Origin: Bacillota bacterium
Lineage (GTDB): Bacteria > Bacillota > Clostridia > Christensenellales > SZUA-584
Assembly: GCA_023436115.1 (NCBI GenBank)
Contig: JAEZKQ010000026.1
Span: 62,001-126,000 of the forward strand
Direction of reading: 5' to 3'
Length of the DNA stretch: 64,000 nucleotides
The position numbers and the translations under genes are program-made. The notes below the pieces were generated by a model, which saw only the letters and a program-made list of their open reading frames with translations, did no database searches and was not told where the DNA came from. Shown one piece after another: positions 7,207 to 16,210 of the stretch. The first letter of the stretch is position 1. Each line of letters opens with the position of its first letter.

Positions 7207-9043
7207 ACTCTACCTCTTTCGATAAAACTTCCACGTTGTTGACATATACTTTTACTGTTTTAGCCCCTCCCGTCTGGCATTGTATTTGCTGACTGATGGG
7301 CAGCTTACCGGTTTGTGAAGCCAGTGTTTCGGTAACCACATAGTTGATGTTGACACCGTTTTGTACGCTATTCAGCACAATCTTGACCTTTGATTCCTTA
7401 TCTTTGATTTCGATCTGCCCAAAGAAAATGCCATAATAATTCTTTTGCAGATACCTGCTTACCCACAGATTGACTTCATCACCGAATCTGGTCGGTATGC
7501 CTTGAGCGGGGCTTTGATCAATCACGGTACCCTCTGCCAATTCGCTGTCACTCTCATAAACAAAACAATTGGTAAAACCGTTTTCATTCAGCAACGTTAC
7601 AGCCTGATCAATTTGTATATCCATTACCATCGGCATAGCCGTTTGGTCTTGAAGCACATCGGTGGACACAACAAGACTGACGGCATCCCCTGCCGCCACA
7701 TCACTTTCCACTTCGGGAATATGTGAAATAACAAGGCCGGGCTGCATATCATTGCGCAGCTCATATGTCACGCTGTCAATTTTAAGATTCATCTGTTCGA
7801 TCAGTTCCTGAGCTTCTTCCGCTGACATACCTGTCAGATTGGGCATTAATAGGCTCGGCGGGCCACTTGATATTGTGAGTGTCACAGTATCTCCGCTGTT
7901 TAAAAGGCTGCTTGCTTGGGGTACTTGGGTGATGATATGTCCGGCGGGTATCTTTTCACTCATGTCATAAGCGATACTCGCATTCAGTCCTAAACTTGTA
8001 AGCGTTTGCGTAGCGGCATCAATACCTTGATCGGCAAAATCGGGAACCGTGATCTTTTGAGAAGAATCATTCTGAAACAACGATATACCGACAACAACCG
8101 CGCCAACCAAGCCCGCGATTAATGCAACAAGCACACATATCTTCCATAGCTTATGTTTTGACAGTGAGGCTTGCGAAGGCCCTTCACCGATATAGATTCC
8201 TGCCGGCAAGTCGATAAAATCACCGCTTGGATCAACGAGCGCACGAACAAGGTCTTCGCGTAACGCTTCCATTGAGCGGTAACGGTCTTTTCTGTTTTTA
8301 CATGTCGCTTTTAAAATAATATTGTTGATGGATTGGCTAAGCGCAGGATTCTTGCGTATGGGCGCTGTTATCTGCTCGTTGATATGCTTAAGCGCCACAG
8401 AAACCGTCTGATCTCCCGTATAAGGCAGCTCTCCCGTGAGCATTTCGTACAACATAATACCCAACGAATAAATATCCGTACGCGCGTCAACATTATCACC
8501 GCGGGCCTGCTCGGGTGAAACATAATAAACAGACCCGATGACCTCTTTTTCTTCCTCATGCGTCGCAGACAAGCTCTTAGCGATACCAAAATCCGTGATT
8601 TTTGCGTTCTTCTCCTTGTCCACTAATATATTATGCGGCTTGATATCTCTGTGAATAATCCCTTTTTTATGTGCCGCGGAAAGCGCTGAACAAATCTGTA
8701 TCGCGTAAAGTATGGATTCACTTTCGGGTAATATTTTATCTTCGTTGATTATTGTTTTTAATGTCTTTCCTTCGACTAAGTCCATGACGATATAATACGT
8801 GCCGTCATCGCAGCCGATATCGCTGACATGAACAATGTTCTCATGCTCAAGAGAGAAAGCGGCTTCTGCTTCTTTCTTAAACCTGTTAATATATTCAGCG
8901 CTGTTTGAAAACTTATCTTTCAGTACTTTGACAGCTACGTTTTTATTTGACTTATGGCAAAGTGCCCTGTAAACATAAGCCATGCCGCCTTCATCTATGG
9001 CCTCTAATATCTCGTATCTGCCGCCTAAGGTACGTCCGGTCAT
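7181..9043 (-). CDS. prkC: PASTA-domain serine/threonine protein kinase PrkC/Stk1
   Basis: 620 residues. The cytoplasmic Hanks-type kinase has the glycine loop DEGGMAYVYRA (17-27), Lys39, catalytic HRDIKPHN (131-138), DFG (151-153) and SPEQ (176-179). A single membrane helix spans about 299-323. Outside are three PASTA repeats (about 331-393, 398-462, 469-530), which in this family sense muropeptides or lipid II, then about 85 residues of beta-rich C-terminal domain. The start overlaps the stop of its cognate phosphatase gene (ATGA). The family controls cell-wall growth, translation GTPases and spore germination. Function is well supported; targets are inferred. Confidence 0.96.
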   Translation of the reverse strand: MTGRTLGGRYEILEAIDEGGMAYVYRALCHKSNKNVAVKVLKDKFSNSAEYINRFKKEAEAAFSLEHENIVHVSDIGCDDGTYYIVMDLVEGKTLKTIINEDKILPESESILYAIQICSALSAAHKKGIIHRDIKPHNILVDKEKNAKITDFGIAKSLSATHEEEKEVIGSVYYVSPEQARGDNVDARTDIYSLGIMLYEMLTGELPYTGDQTVSVALKHINEQITAPIRKNPALSQSINNIILKATCKNRKDRYRSMEALREDLVRALVDPSGDFIDLPAGIYIGEGPSQASLSKHKLWKICVLVALIAGLVGAVVVGISLFQNDSSQKITVPDFADQGIDAATQTLTSLGLNASIAYDMSEKIPAGHIITQVPQASSLLNSGDTVTLTISSGPPSLLMPNLTGMSAEEAQELIEQMNLKIDSVTYELRNDMQPGLVISHIPEVESDVAAGDAVSLVVSTDVLQDQTAMPMVMDIQIDQAVTLLNENGFTNCFVYESDSELAEGTVIDQSPAQGIPTRFGDEVNLWVSRYLQKNYYGIFFGQIEIKDKESKVKIVLNSVQNGVNINYVVTETLASQTGKLPISQQIQCQTGGAKTVKVYVNNVEVLSKEVEFVRRVNGS

Positions 9044-9765
9044 ACCGCACCTCCGTTGTTGACAGCGATAACAACGCTCACATTGTCGGTGCCGCCGCCC
9101 TCAAGAGCTGCTTCAATCAAGCGGTCTGCCGCCGAGCTTATATCCTTTTGCATAATGCGCAGAATCTCCTCATCCGGCACTGTGTTGTTTAGGCCGTCGG
9201 AGCATAATAAAACAGCATCACCGGTATGAAGCGCGACCGTAAAGATATCAACTTCTATATCCGTTTCCGTTCCGATTGCGCGCGTAATCACGTTCTTTTG
9301 AGGATGACGTAATGCGTCCTCCTTTGTAATATAGCCTCTGTCAACTAGTATCTGGACATATGAATGGTCTTTTGTCACTTGTGTCATATGACCGTCGCAA
9401 AAATGATAGGCACGGGAATCCCCCACGTTACCGATAAGAGCTTGTCCTTTGACAAAAGCCGCAATGGTGGCGGTTGACCCCATCCCCCTTTTTGACGGAT
9501 CATTTTTTGCAGACTGCCAAACCCTGCTGTTGGCATGGCAAAGCGCTTTGTTGATAACCTGGGCAGACGTTTCCTGAGGTTTAACAGCGCCAAGTACCTC
9601 GCAGACCGATTCGATCACGATACCGCTGGCCACCTCGCCTGCGCTATGACCGCCCATTCCGTCCGCAACAACCGCAAAAAAGCCACGATCATCATCGGGA
9701 ATATAGATGGCATCTTCATTGGTCTGCCGTACATTTCCTTTGTGGGTTTTCGCGTAATAAATCAT
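9040..9765 (-). CDS. stp: PP2C-type serine/threonine phosphatase (PrpC/Stp)
   Basis: 241 residues from ATG 9765, which overlaps the rlmN stop (ATGA) and sits behind GGAAAAGGT. A longer frame to 9798 is open but would invade rlmN. PPM motifs are THKGNVRQTNED, VVADGMGGHSAGE, GSTATIAAF, GDSRAY and LLCSDGLNNTV, with the metal-binding aspartates intact. It reverses PrkC phosphorylation. Gene pairing stp-prkC with a 4-base overlap is the standard arrangement. Confidence 0.96.
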   Translation of the reverse strand: MIYYAKTHKGNVRQTNEDAIYIPDDDRGFFAVVADGMGGHSAGEVASGIVIESVCEVLGAVKPQETSAQVINKALCHANSRVWQSAKNDPSKRGMGSTATIAAFVKGQALIGNVGDSRAYHFCDGHMTQVTKDHSYVQILVDRGYITKEDALRHPQKNVITRAIGTETDIEVDIFTVALHTGDAVLLCSDGLNNTVPDEEILRIMQKDISSAADRLIEAALEGGGTDNVSVVIAVNNGGAV

Positions 9766-10766
9766 ACCTTTTCCGTTCTTCGCTTTAATTGTCCGCAAGC
9801 ACCTTCAATATCGCTTCCCAGCGCGCGTCTGACAGTGGCGCTGAGCGATGCGTTTTCCAGCGCCGCAGCAAATACATACGCGTCTTTGGACGATGGCGGT
9901 ATAAAACTGCCTGCTGCGCGATTCAGAGGAATCACATTGATATGGCAGTTTAGCCCTCTAAGAGCTTTTTTGAGCGCATCAATGTCTTCCTGTCCGTCGT
10001 TAAATCCACGTATCAATGTATATTCTATTATAATGCGTCGGCCTGTTTTTTTAAAGTAGGCTTTTGCAGCCTCCATGATCTGGGCAACCGTATACGCGTT
10101 GGCGATGGGCATGAGCTGCTTTCGTTTTTCGTCGATAGCCGAATGTAGCGACAAACAGAGTGTAATGGCAAGCTGCTCGTCCGCCAGCTTGTTGATGCCG
10201 GGCACAATGCCGCATGTGGACAGCGATATATGCCGCATACCGATCCCAAAATCGGATTGCAAAGCGCGCAAAAAGGTTATGACGTTATCATAGTTGTCCA
10301 GCGGTTCACCACTGCCCATTAAAACAACATTGGATATATCGCCGCACTCGCGTGCTGCGATAAGCTCTGACAACATCTCACCAACGGTCAAATTCCTTTC
10401 CAGACCTTCCATCCCCGATGCGCAAAAAACACAGCCCATACGGCAGCCCAGCTGTGTGGACACACAAAGCGTTCGCCCGTGATGATATTCCATGACGACG
10501 CATTCGATAAGGCCTCCGCCCGACATTTCCAACAGGTACTTGACCGTACCGTCCCGCGAGGTATGTTTTTGTGCAATGCGCGCATATCCTTCACTATAAC
10601 TTTGTCTGAGCTTTTCACGCAAAGGCTTTGACAGGTTGGACATATCCTCGAATGGTACGCCTTTGCACAGCCATGAGCGCAACTGTTTTGCGGCATAAGG
10701 CTTTTCACCGAGCTCCGTGAGCAGCTTTTTCAGTTGCTCTATATCCATTGATAAAAGATCGTTCAT
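9762..10766 (-). CDS. rlmN: 23S rRNA (adenine2503-C2)-methyltransferase RlmN
   Basis: 334 residues. A radical-SAM methyltransferase that methylates C2 of A2503 in 23S rRNA and also A37 of some tRNAs. The cluster motif is Cys108, Cys112 and Cys115 (CRMGCVFC). The catalytic C-terminal cysteine lies in EGACGQL near 325, and the SAM motif LMGSGEPL is present. These distinguish it as RlmN-type; Cfr is closely related, but the surrounding rsmB-rlmN-stp order argues for the housekeeping enzyme. It overlaps rsmB by 4 bases. Confidence 0.95.
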   Translation of the reverse strand: MNDLLSMDIEQLKKLLTELGEKPYAAKQLRSWLCKGVPFEDMSNLSKPLREKLRQSYSEGYARIAQKHTSRDGTVKYLLEMSGGGLIECVVMEYHHGRTLCVSTQLGCRMGCVFCASGMEGLERNLTVGEMLSELIAARECGDISNVVLMGSGEPLDNYDNVITFLRALQSDFGIGMRHISLSTCGIVPGINKLADEQLAITLCLSLHSAIDEKRKQLMPIANAYTVAQIMEAAKAYFKKTGRRIIIEYTLIRGFNDGQEDIDALKKALRGLNCHINVIPLNRAAGSFIPPSSKDAYVFAAALENASLSATVRRALGSDIEGACGQLKRRTEKV

Positions 10767-12028
10767 TTCTTCCTCATAATCGAGAAGAAGAACCCGTCCG
10801 ACCCGCTAAGGTGCGGGTAGAGCGTCTGAGGCGGTTTTTCGTATTCAAAACCGTCTGCGGAAGCTAAAAAAGCCTCCGTTATTTCTTCATTCTCTTCTTT
10901 ATTAATGGAGCATGTCATATAAGCCAGCTTACCGCCCGCTTTTACATAGCGCGCGCATACAGACAGTATGTCCCGCTGAAGCGCGCATAAACTTGCAATG
11001 TCTTCAATGCGCCGTGTATAGCGTATGTCAGGATGATGCGCCATAAGCCCCATAGCGCTGCAAGGCGCGTCTACCAGCACGACATCGAAGCACCCTTCCA
11101 AGGACGGCTCAAACTCTCGCGCATCGTGTAGCAGCGTCTGTTCATGCGCGACGCCAAGGCGTTCATAGTTTTTCTTCGTCATCTCAACGCGGTGCTCATG
11201 GATATCCCATGCCGTAATCTCAATATCGTTTTGCGTAAGAGCCGCCGCATAAGCGCTTTTTCCTCCCGGTGCCGCACAGCAATCGAGAAGCTTTATGCCC
11301 TTATGCAATTCTATTGCCCGTACGGCGCGCATGGCGCTTTCCGACTGGACAGCCAAACTGCCGTTAGTGAACAGTTCCAAATTTTCTATATCGCTGAGCC
11401 CTGAGACGGCATAAGCGTCCGGTACATTGCCCGGCTCACACTTGATTGCCAATCTTTCCAAAGCAGACAGGAAATCAGCCGTATTGGTTTTAAGCGGATT
11501 CATTCGCACAGATGTGGTCTCGGGCGCTTTATGCATGAGCAGCTCTTTTGCAAAATCCCCACCAAAATCTTTAATGTACTTTTCGCATATCCAGAGCGGA
11601 TAACTGCTTAATATGCTGAGCGCTTGAGGCGTCTCACCTTTGGGATAGGCAATGGAATCCTTGCCTCTTTCCAGATTGCGCAGCACTGCATTCACAAAGC
11701 CCGCTGTTTGGGGCTTCACTTTTTTAGCCAACGCAACACTTTCGCTTACTGCCGCATAGCTTTGTGTATCCATAAAGAGCAGCTGGCAAGCGCCCAGCCG
11801 CAAAATATTTCTGACGCTACCATGAACGCGGCTGGTCTTAATAAAGCCTTCCAGAGCAAAATCAATGCGTGTGAGGTTTTCCAGCGTTGTTCTTAACAGT
11901 TTGGATACAAAATGCCTGTCTTCAGTGGAGAAATTGTTTGGTATATGCTTCTTTAGTGCCAAAGCCGTATAAGCGCCGTCCCGCAGCACAGCAGTCAGCG
12001 CTGAAAAAGCGGCTTCACGTGCATTCAT
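10763..12028 (-). CDS. rsmB: 16S rRNA (cytosine967-C5)-methyltransferase RsmB
   Basis: 421 residues. The N-terminal NusB-like RNA-binding domain covers about residues 1-140. The C-terminal SAM methyltransferase shows CCAAPGGKSAYAA, DAPCSAMGLMAHHPDIR and MTCSINKEENEE; the two cysteines (in PCS and TCS) are the release and catalytic residues of m5C enzymes. It lies fmt-rsmB-rlmN as in most Firmicutes. Start and fmt stop share a base (TAATG). Confidence 0.96.
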   Translation of the reverse strand: MNAREAAFSALTAVLRDGAYTALALKKHIPNNFSTEDRHFVSKLLRTTLENLTRIDFALEGFIKTSRVHGSVRNILRLGACQLLFMDTQSYAAVSESVALAKKVKPQTAGFVNAVLRNLERGKDSIAYPKGETPQALSILSSYPLWICEKYIKDFGGDFAKELLMHKAPETTSVRMNPLKTNTADFLSALERLAIKCEPGNVPDAYAVSGLSDIENLELFTNGSLAVQSESAMRAVRAIELHKGIKLLDCCAAPGGKSAYAAALTQNDIEITAWDIHEHRVEMTKKNYERLGVAHEQTLLHDAREFEPSLEGCFDVVLVDAPCSAMGLMAHHPDIRYTRRIEDIASLCALQRDILSVCARYVKAGGKLAYMTCSINKEENEEITEAFLASADGFEYEKPPQTLYPHLSGSDGFFFSIMRKK

Positions 12029-12984
12029 TATCGGATCTCCGATTCGTCGTCATCCGGGTATAGGTCAAAACGTCTTCCCGGCAGTTTTTTTCCTCTTAAA
12101 TAATCGGTCGCCGGCATCCGTTTCCCGCCGGGGGCCTGCATTTCAAGGATACGCAGCAGTCCATCTCCTGTACCGACTAAAAGCCCTTCTTCTGAACTGG
12201 CCGCTACGATATGTCCCGGCTTGGATCTGCCTTCTTCAGCCTGCGTGCGCCATATCTTAATCTTCTCGCCACCGATGTGTGATACGCAACCCATAATCGG
12301 GTCGAGTGCGCGGACAAGGTCATGAATCTGTTTCGCTGTTTTCCTCCAGTCAATTTCGGCGAGTGACCGGGAAAGCGGCGGATAATAGCTGGATTGTGAG
12401 TCGTCCTGTTTGATGCGCGATGCCGTACCGCCGGTAATGCTGGCTATCGTCTCAATGAGCAGATTGGCACCCAGTTCCGACAGCGTGTTATAAAGTTCAC
12501 CACCCGTAGTCTGTTCGCCAATCTCAACACCTGCCATATTGATAATATCGCCCGTGTCCAGCCCTTCGTTCATATACATGATGGTGACGCCGGTATAGGT
12601 CTCACCGTTCATGATCGCCCATTGTATCGGCGCAGCACCACGGTATTTGGGCAGCAGTGACGCATGCACATTCAAACACCCCATGTGCGGAATGTCCAAT
12701 ATTTCCTTGGAAAGAATCTGCCCAAAGGCCGCTGTGACGATCATGTCGGGCGCAGCCTCTTTGAGTGCGGCCACACCCTCGGGCGACTTGATTTTTTGAA
12801 ATTGCAGTACGGGTATATCATGCTGCAGTGCCAGTTCTTTGACAGGCGGTGCAACAAGCTTATAGCCGCGTCCGCTTTTCCTGTCGGGCTGCGTCACGAC
12901 GGCGGCAATTTCATATCCGCTGCTGATAAGTTTTTCAAGGCTCGGTACCGCAAACTGCGGCGTCCCCATAAAGATGATCTTCAT
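12028..12984 (-). CDS. fmt: methionyl-tRNA formyltransferase
   Basis: 318 residues, full length. It adds the formyl group to initiator Met-tRNA from 10-formyl-THF. The catalytic region is visible: NVHASLLPKYRGAAPIQWAI (Asn and His catalytic) and MYMNEGLDTGDI (catalytic Asp), with the C-terminal OB-like domain from about 205. It is next to the deformylases that later remove the group, and overlaps the first def stop by 4 bases. FolD, encoded at 54 kb, supplies the folate donor. Confidence 0.97.
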   Translation of the reverse strand: MKIIFMGTPQFAVPSLEKLISSGYEIAAVVTQPDRKSGRGYKLVAPPVKELALQHDIPVLQFQKIKSPEGVAALKEAAPDMIVTAAFGQILSKEILDIPHMGCLNVHASLLPKYRGAAPIQWAIMNGETYTGVTIMYMNEGLDTGDIINMAGVEIGEQTTGGELYNTLSELGANLLIETIASITGGTASRIKQDDSQSSYYPPLSRSLAEIDWRKTAKQIHDLVRALDPIMGCVSHIGGEKIKIWRTQAEEGRSKPGHIVAASSEEGLLVGTGDGLLRILEMQAPGGKRMPATDYLRGKKLPGRRFDLYPDDDESEIR

Positions 12985-13433
12985 TCGACAACCTCTATCA
13001 TTTTATCGACAAAAAGAATACCATCCAGATGATCGATCTCATGACAGAACACACGCGCTTTCATACCGCTCACATTGATCTCATGCATCTCGCCGTTTCT
13101 GTCCATATATGACACCTTGATCTTTTCCGGACGGCTGACAATGCCCCATAAGCCGGGAAGCGAGAGACAGCCCTCCTCTTCGATCACATCACCGGATTGG
13201 CTTATGATCTTCGGGTTGATGAGCTCATAGTAATCATCCTCGTATTCAAGCACGGCAATGCGACGCAGCACGCCCACCTGCGGCGCAGCAAGACCGCTGC
13301 CGTCTTCTACATGCAGTGTTTCCTTCATGTCGTCGAGCAATGTCAATATATGGTCGTTGATGTGCTTGACCTCGCGGCAAACCTTTCTTAAATCCTCGTT
13401 GTCTTCCCCGACCACTATGTCACGTATCGCCAA
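12981..13433 (-). CDS. def: peptide deformylase (first of a tandem pair)
   Basis: 150 residues if it starts at TTG 13433, which is preceded by GAGGAAAAAATT and gives the same N-terminus (AIRDIV) as its neighbour. The frame stays open to 13499, but the extra residues match nothing in the paralogue. It is an iron/zinc metalloenzyme that removes formyl from nascent proteins. All three family motifs are intact: GSGLAAPQVG, EEGCLSLPG and HEIDHLDG. It is closely similar along its whole length to the next gene, so a tandem duplication is likely. Confidence 0.93.
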   Translation of the reverse strand: MAIRDIVVGEDNEDLRKVCREVKHINDHILTLLDDMKETLHVEDGSGLAAPQVGVLRRIAVLEYEDDYYELINPKIISQSGDVIEEEGCLSLPGLWGIVSRPEKIKVSYMDRNGEMHEINVSGMKARVFCHEIDHLDGILFVDKMIEVVE

Positions 13434-13505
13434 AATTTTTTCCTCATTCCATTTTTCTATGTCTGGCTTGTCCGCTTTTATATTTACCGGACATTGCAAG
13501 TGTTT

Positions 13506-13967
13506 TTATTCTTCGTCCTCAGCGGGTTCGATCATTTTATCGACAAAAAGCACACCATCCAGATGATCGATTTCGTGGCAGAAAATACGCGCGGTTATAC
13601 CCGTCACCTCGATATTTTGATTGTTCCCTTCCCGATCCATATAACTCACAGTGAGTTTGTCTGGCCTGACCACGCGTCCTCGTATGCCAACCACTGAAAG
13701 ACAGCCTTCTTCTTCTGTGGCCTCTCCCGATGCGCTTAATATTTTCGGATTGATAAGCTCATAATATTTATCGTCATAATCGATCACCGCGATGCGGCGG
13801 AGCACGCCCACCTGCGGCGCAGCCAAGCCCACGCCGTCTTCAACATGCAGTGTTTCCTTCATATCATCGAGCAGCGTTAAGATATGCTTGTTAATTGTTT
13901 TCACTTCGCGCGATATTTTGCGAAGCGCCTCGTTGTCTGTCCCTGTGACGATATCCCTGATTGCCAT
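13506..13967 (-). CDS. def: peptide deformylase (second of a tandem pair)
   Basis: 153 residues from ATG 13967, just after AGGGAGTGGTATT. Motif I is GVGLAAPQVG, motif II EEGCLSVVG and motif III HEIDHLDG, so the metal ligands (Cys, two His) and catalytic Glu are present. It differs from the first copy in the residues after motif II (VVGIRGRVVRPD against LPGLWGIVSRPE), which line the substrate entrance, and in an acidic C-terminal tail. Both copies appear functional. Confidence 0.94.
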   Translation of the reverse strand: MAIRDIVTGTDNEALRKISREVKTINKHILTLLDDMKETLHVEDGVGLAAPQVGVLRRIAVIDYDDKYYELINPKILSASGEATEEEGCLSVVGIRGRVVRPDKLTVSYMDREGNNQNIEVTGITARIFCHEIDHLDGVLFVDKMIEPAEDEE

Positions 13968-13978
13968 AATACCACTCC

Positions 13979-16207
13979 CTATATCATGCTCTGCGGATTG
14001 ATTTCCATGCCATACGCACAATCCTTATAATGCTTCGTGTCCGTATAAATATATAATCTTTTTCGAAACTGTGCAAGTGTGCCGTCGTTTAGTACTTTAA
14101 TCAGCACTTGCCATCTGGTATGCCCCTGTATTTTTTTGATGGGCGCTTCCCCCGCATCAAACAGCAGCAAACTGTCCATCATGTCCGAAAAAGCTTCCCG
14201 AAAACCTTTCTCGAAATCAAGGCATGCCATTTTCACTGCCTGTTCATTTTTGCCTGTGAAAACGAAACGGAAATAAACCGAATACGGCGGCAGAAATGCC
14301 GTACGCCTGATGCGCATCTCCTCTTCAAAAAAGCCCTCATAATCGTGCCTTTTTGCAAAATCAATGGCGTAATGATCGGGGCTGTATGTCTGCACGACGA
14401 CCTTTCCCGGATCCTTGCGGCCTGCCCGCCCCGCCACCTGTTCTAAAAGCTCGAATGTCTTTTCGGGGCTGCGAAAATCGGGAATATAAAGCGAGTTGTC
14501 CGCCGCCACCACGCCCACCAAAGAGACGCGCGCAAAATCAAGCCCCTTGGCGATCATTTGCGTGCCGATCAGTATATCCGCTTCACCGTTTTTGAAGGCC
14601 TCATATATTTTTAAATGCGCATCCTTGCTTCGCGTGGTATCTAAGTCCATACGCAGCACACGCGCCTCTGGAAAATGCGCCTTGGTCTGTTCCTCCACTT
14701 GCTGCGTGCCAACACCATAATGCTTTAAGTACGGCATACCGCACTCGGGGCATACCGTTTTTACATGGCGCGTACGTCCGCAGTAATGGCACATCAGCGC
14801 GTTTTTGTTCGCATGGTATGTCATGGTCACTTCGCAGCTGTCGCAGTATTCCACATAGCCGCAGCCGCGGCACATGACGAATGTTGAATAGCCGCGCCGG
14901 TTTATAAACAGCATGACCTGCCGATTTCGGCTCAGTGCATCACTGATTTCATTATACAGCGTACCGGAAAAAAGCGTTCTGTTGCCGCGCACCACTTCCT
15001 CACGCATATCGACGATTTCCACAGCAGGCAGCTTGAGCCCGAAAAGGCGGCTTCGCATTTCGACGAGCTTATATATGCCGTTTTTAGCTTTAATATAGCT
15101 TTCAACCGATGGCGTGGCCGATGCGAGCACCAGAGACGCGTTTTCGATATTGGCACGCATGCGCGCAACCTCATGCGCCGTAAATTTGGGATGCATGTCC
15201 GATTTATAGCTGGTTTCGTGCTCCTCGTCGATGATGATGACGCCCACATCTTTAAGCGGCGCAAAAACCGCCGAACGCGCGCCGATCACGACTTTCGCGC
15301 GCCCCATCACCATGCTTTTCCACTCATCGTACCGTTCGCCTGCCGTAAGCGTGGAATGATATACGGCAATCTGCTGGCCGATTCGCCGTTCGAACATAGA
15401 CACCAGCTGCGGTGTTAATGAAATTTCAGGCACAAGCACGATAGCGCTTTTACCCCGCCTTAGACAATCACGAACAATATGAATGTAAACCTCGGTTTTG
15501 CCGCTTCCGGTCACGCCGTGCAGCAGATATTTCCCTGTTTCCGATAGTATTGTATTGGCGGCATTCAGCTGGTCTTGCGTGAGCGTAAAATCCTCTTCAC
15601 GCTCGGCTGTTTTGCGCCGATTTCGCATCGTCTCCACGGTGCGCAATTCCAGCAGTCCCTTTTTAACAAGCGCGTCTCGTGCCGAGGCGCTGCCGGGCAG
15701 CATGCTTTCGAGCGCAGATGTTTTCAAAACACCATGCTTGCGCATGATTTTCATGACCTCTAGCTGCTTGGGCGCTTTGGGTTTGCCGTCAGCCGTCATA
15801 AATGAGGCAACAACCGTTTCCCATTGCGTGTCATCCGTAAGAAAGACAAGTTCTTTTTCGAGTTTATCGCCCACGCGCCCGCCGCGCATTTCCGCCGGAA
15901 ACATCAGCCGCAGAGCTGTTGCCAATGTCGTGTGATAATAACGCCTCATCACGCCTGCCAGCTTAATCTGGCCGGGTGTCAGTGCCGCGAAATCGCTTAA
16001 AACACCTGCAATGCTCTTTATATCATTGCCCTCGTAGCGGCATGTTTCGCTTACGTCTATCACATACCCTTCACGCATGGCATTCGAGCGTCCGAAGGGT
16101 ACACGAACACGAAAGCCGACAGATAATTTAAGCCCTTCGGGTACAAGGTATTCAAATACTCTGTCCACTTCCGAGTGGATAATATCAATAATGACCTTTG
16201 CGTACAT
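13979..16207 (-). CDS. priA: primosomal replication restart helicase PriA
   Basis: 742 residues. It reloads the replisome at repaired forks. The N-terminal 3' DNA-binding domain (about 1-105) is followed by a winged-helix region and the helicase with Walker A GVTGSGKTE and a DEEH box. Inserted between the helicase lobes is the zinc-binding region with eight cysteines in four C-x2-C pairs (CRGCGYVEYCDSC, then CHYCG and CPECG). The GRAGR motif lies further on. Order coaBC-priA-def-fmt is standard. Confidence 0.97.
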   Translation of the reverse strand: MYAKVIIDIIHSEVDRVFEYLVPEGLKLSVGFRVRVPFGRSNAMREGYVIDVSETCRYEGNDIKSIAGVLSDFAALTPGQIKLAGVMRRYYHTTLATALRLMFPAEMRGGRVGDKLEKELVFLTDDTQWETVVASFMTADGKPKAPKQLEVMKIMRKHGVLKTSALESMLPGSASARDALVKKGLLELRTVETMRNRRKTAEREEDFTLTQDQLNAANTILSETGKYLLHGVTGSGKTEVYIHIVRDCLRRGKSAIVLVPEISLTPQLVSMFERRIGQQIAVYHSTLTAGERYDEWKSMVMGRAKVVIGARSAVFAPLKDVGVIIIDEEHETSYKSDMHPKFTAHEVARMRANIENASLVLASATPSVESYIKAKNGIYKLVEMRSRLFGLKLPAVEIVDMREEVVRGNRTLFSGTLYNEISDALSRNRQVMLFINRRGYSTFVMCRGCGYVEYCDSCEVTMTYHANKNALMCHYCGRTRHVKTVCPECGMPYLKHYGVGTQQVEEQTKAHFPEARVLRMDLDTTRSKDAHLKIYEAFKNGEADILIGTQMIAKGLDFARVSLVGVVAADNSLYIPDFRSPEKTFELLEQVAGRAGRKDPGKVVVQTYSPDHYAIDFAKRHDYEGFFEEEMRIRRTAFLPPYSVYFRFVFTGKNEQAVKMACLDFEKGFREAFSDMMDSLLLFDAGEAPIKKIQGHTRWQVLIKVLNDGTLAQFRKRLYIYTDTKHYKDCAYGMEINPQSMI

Positions 16208-16210
16208 GGG

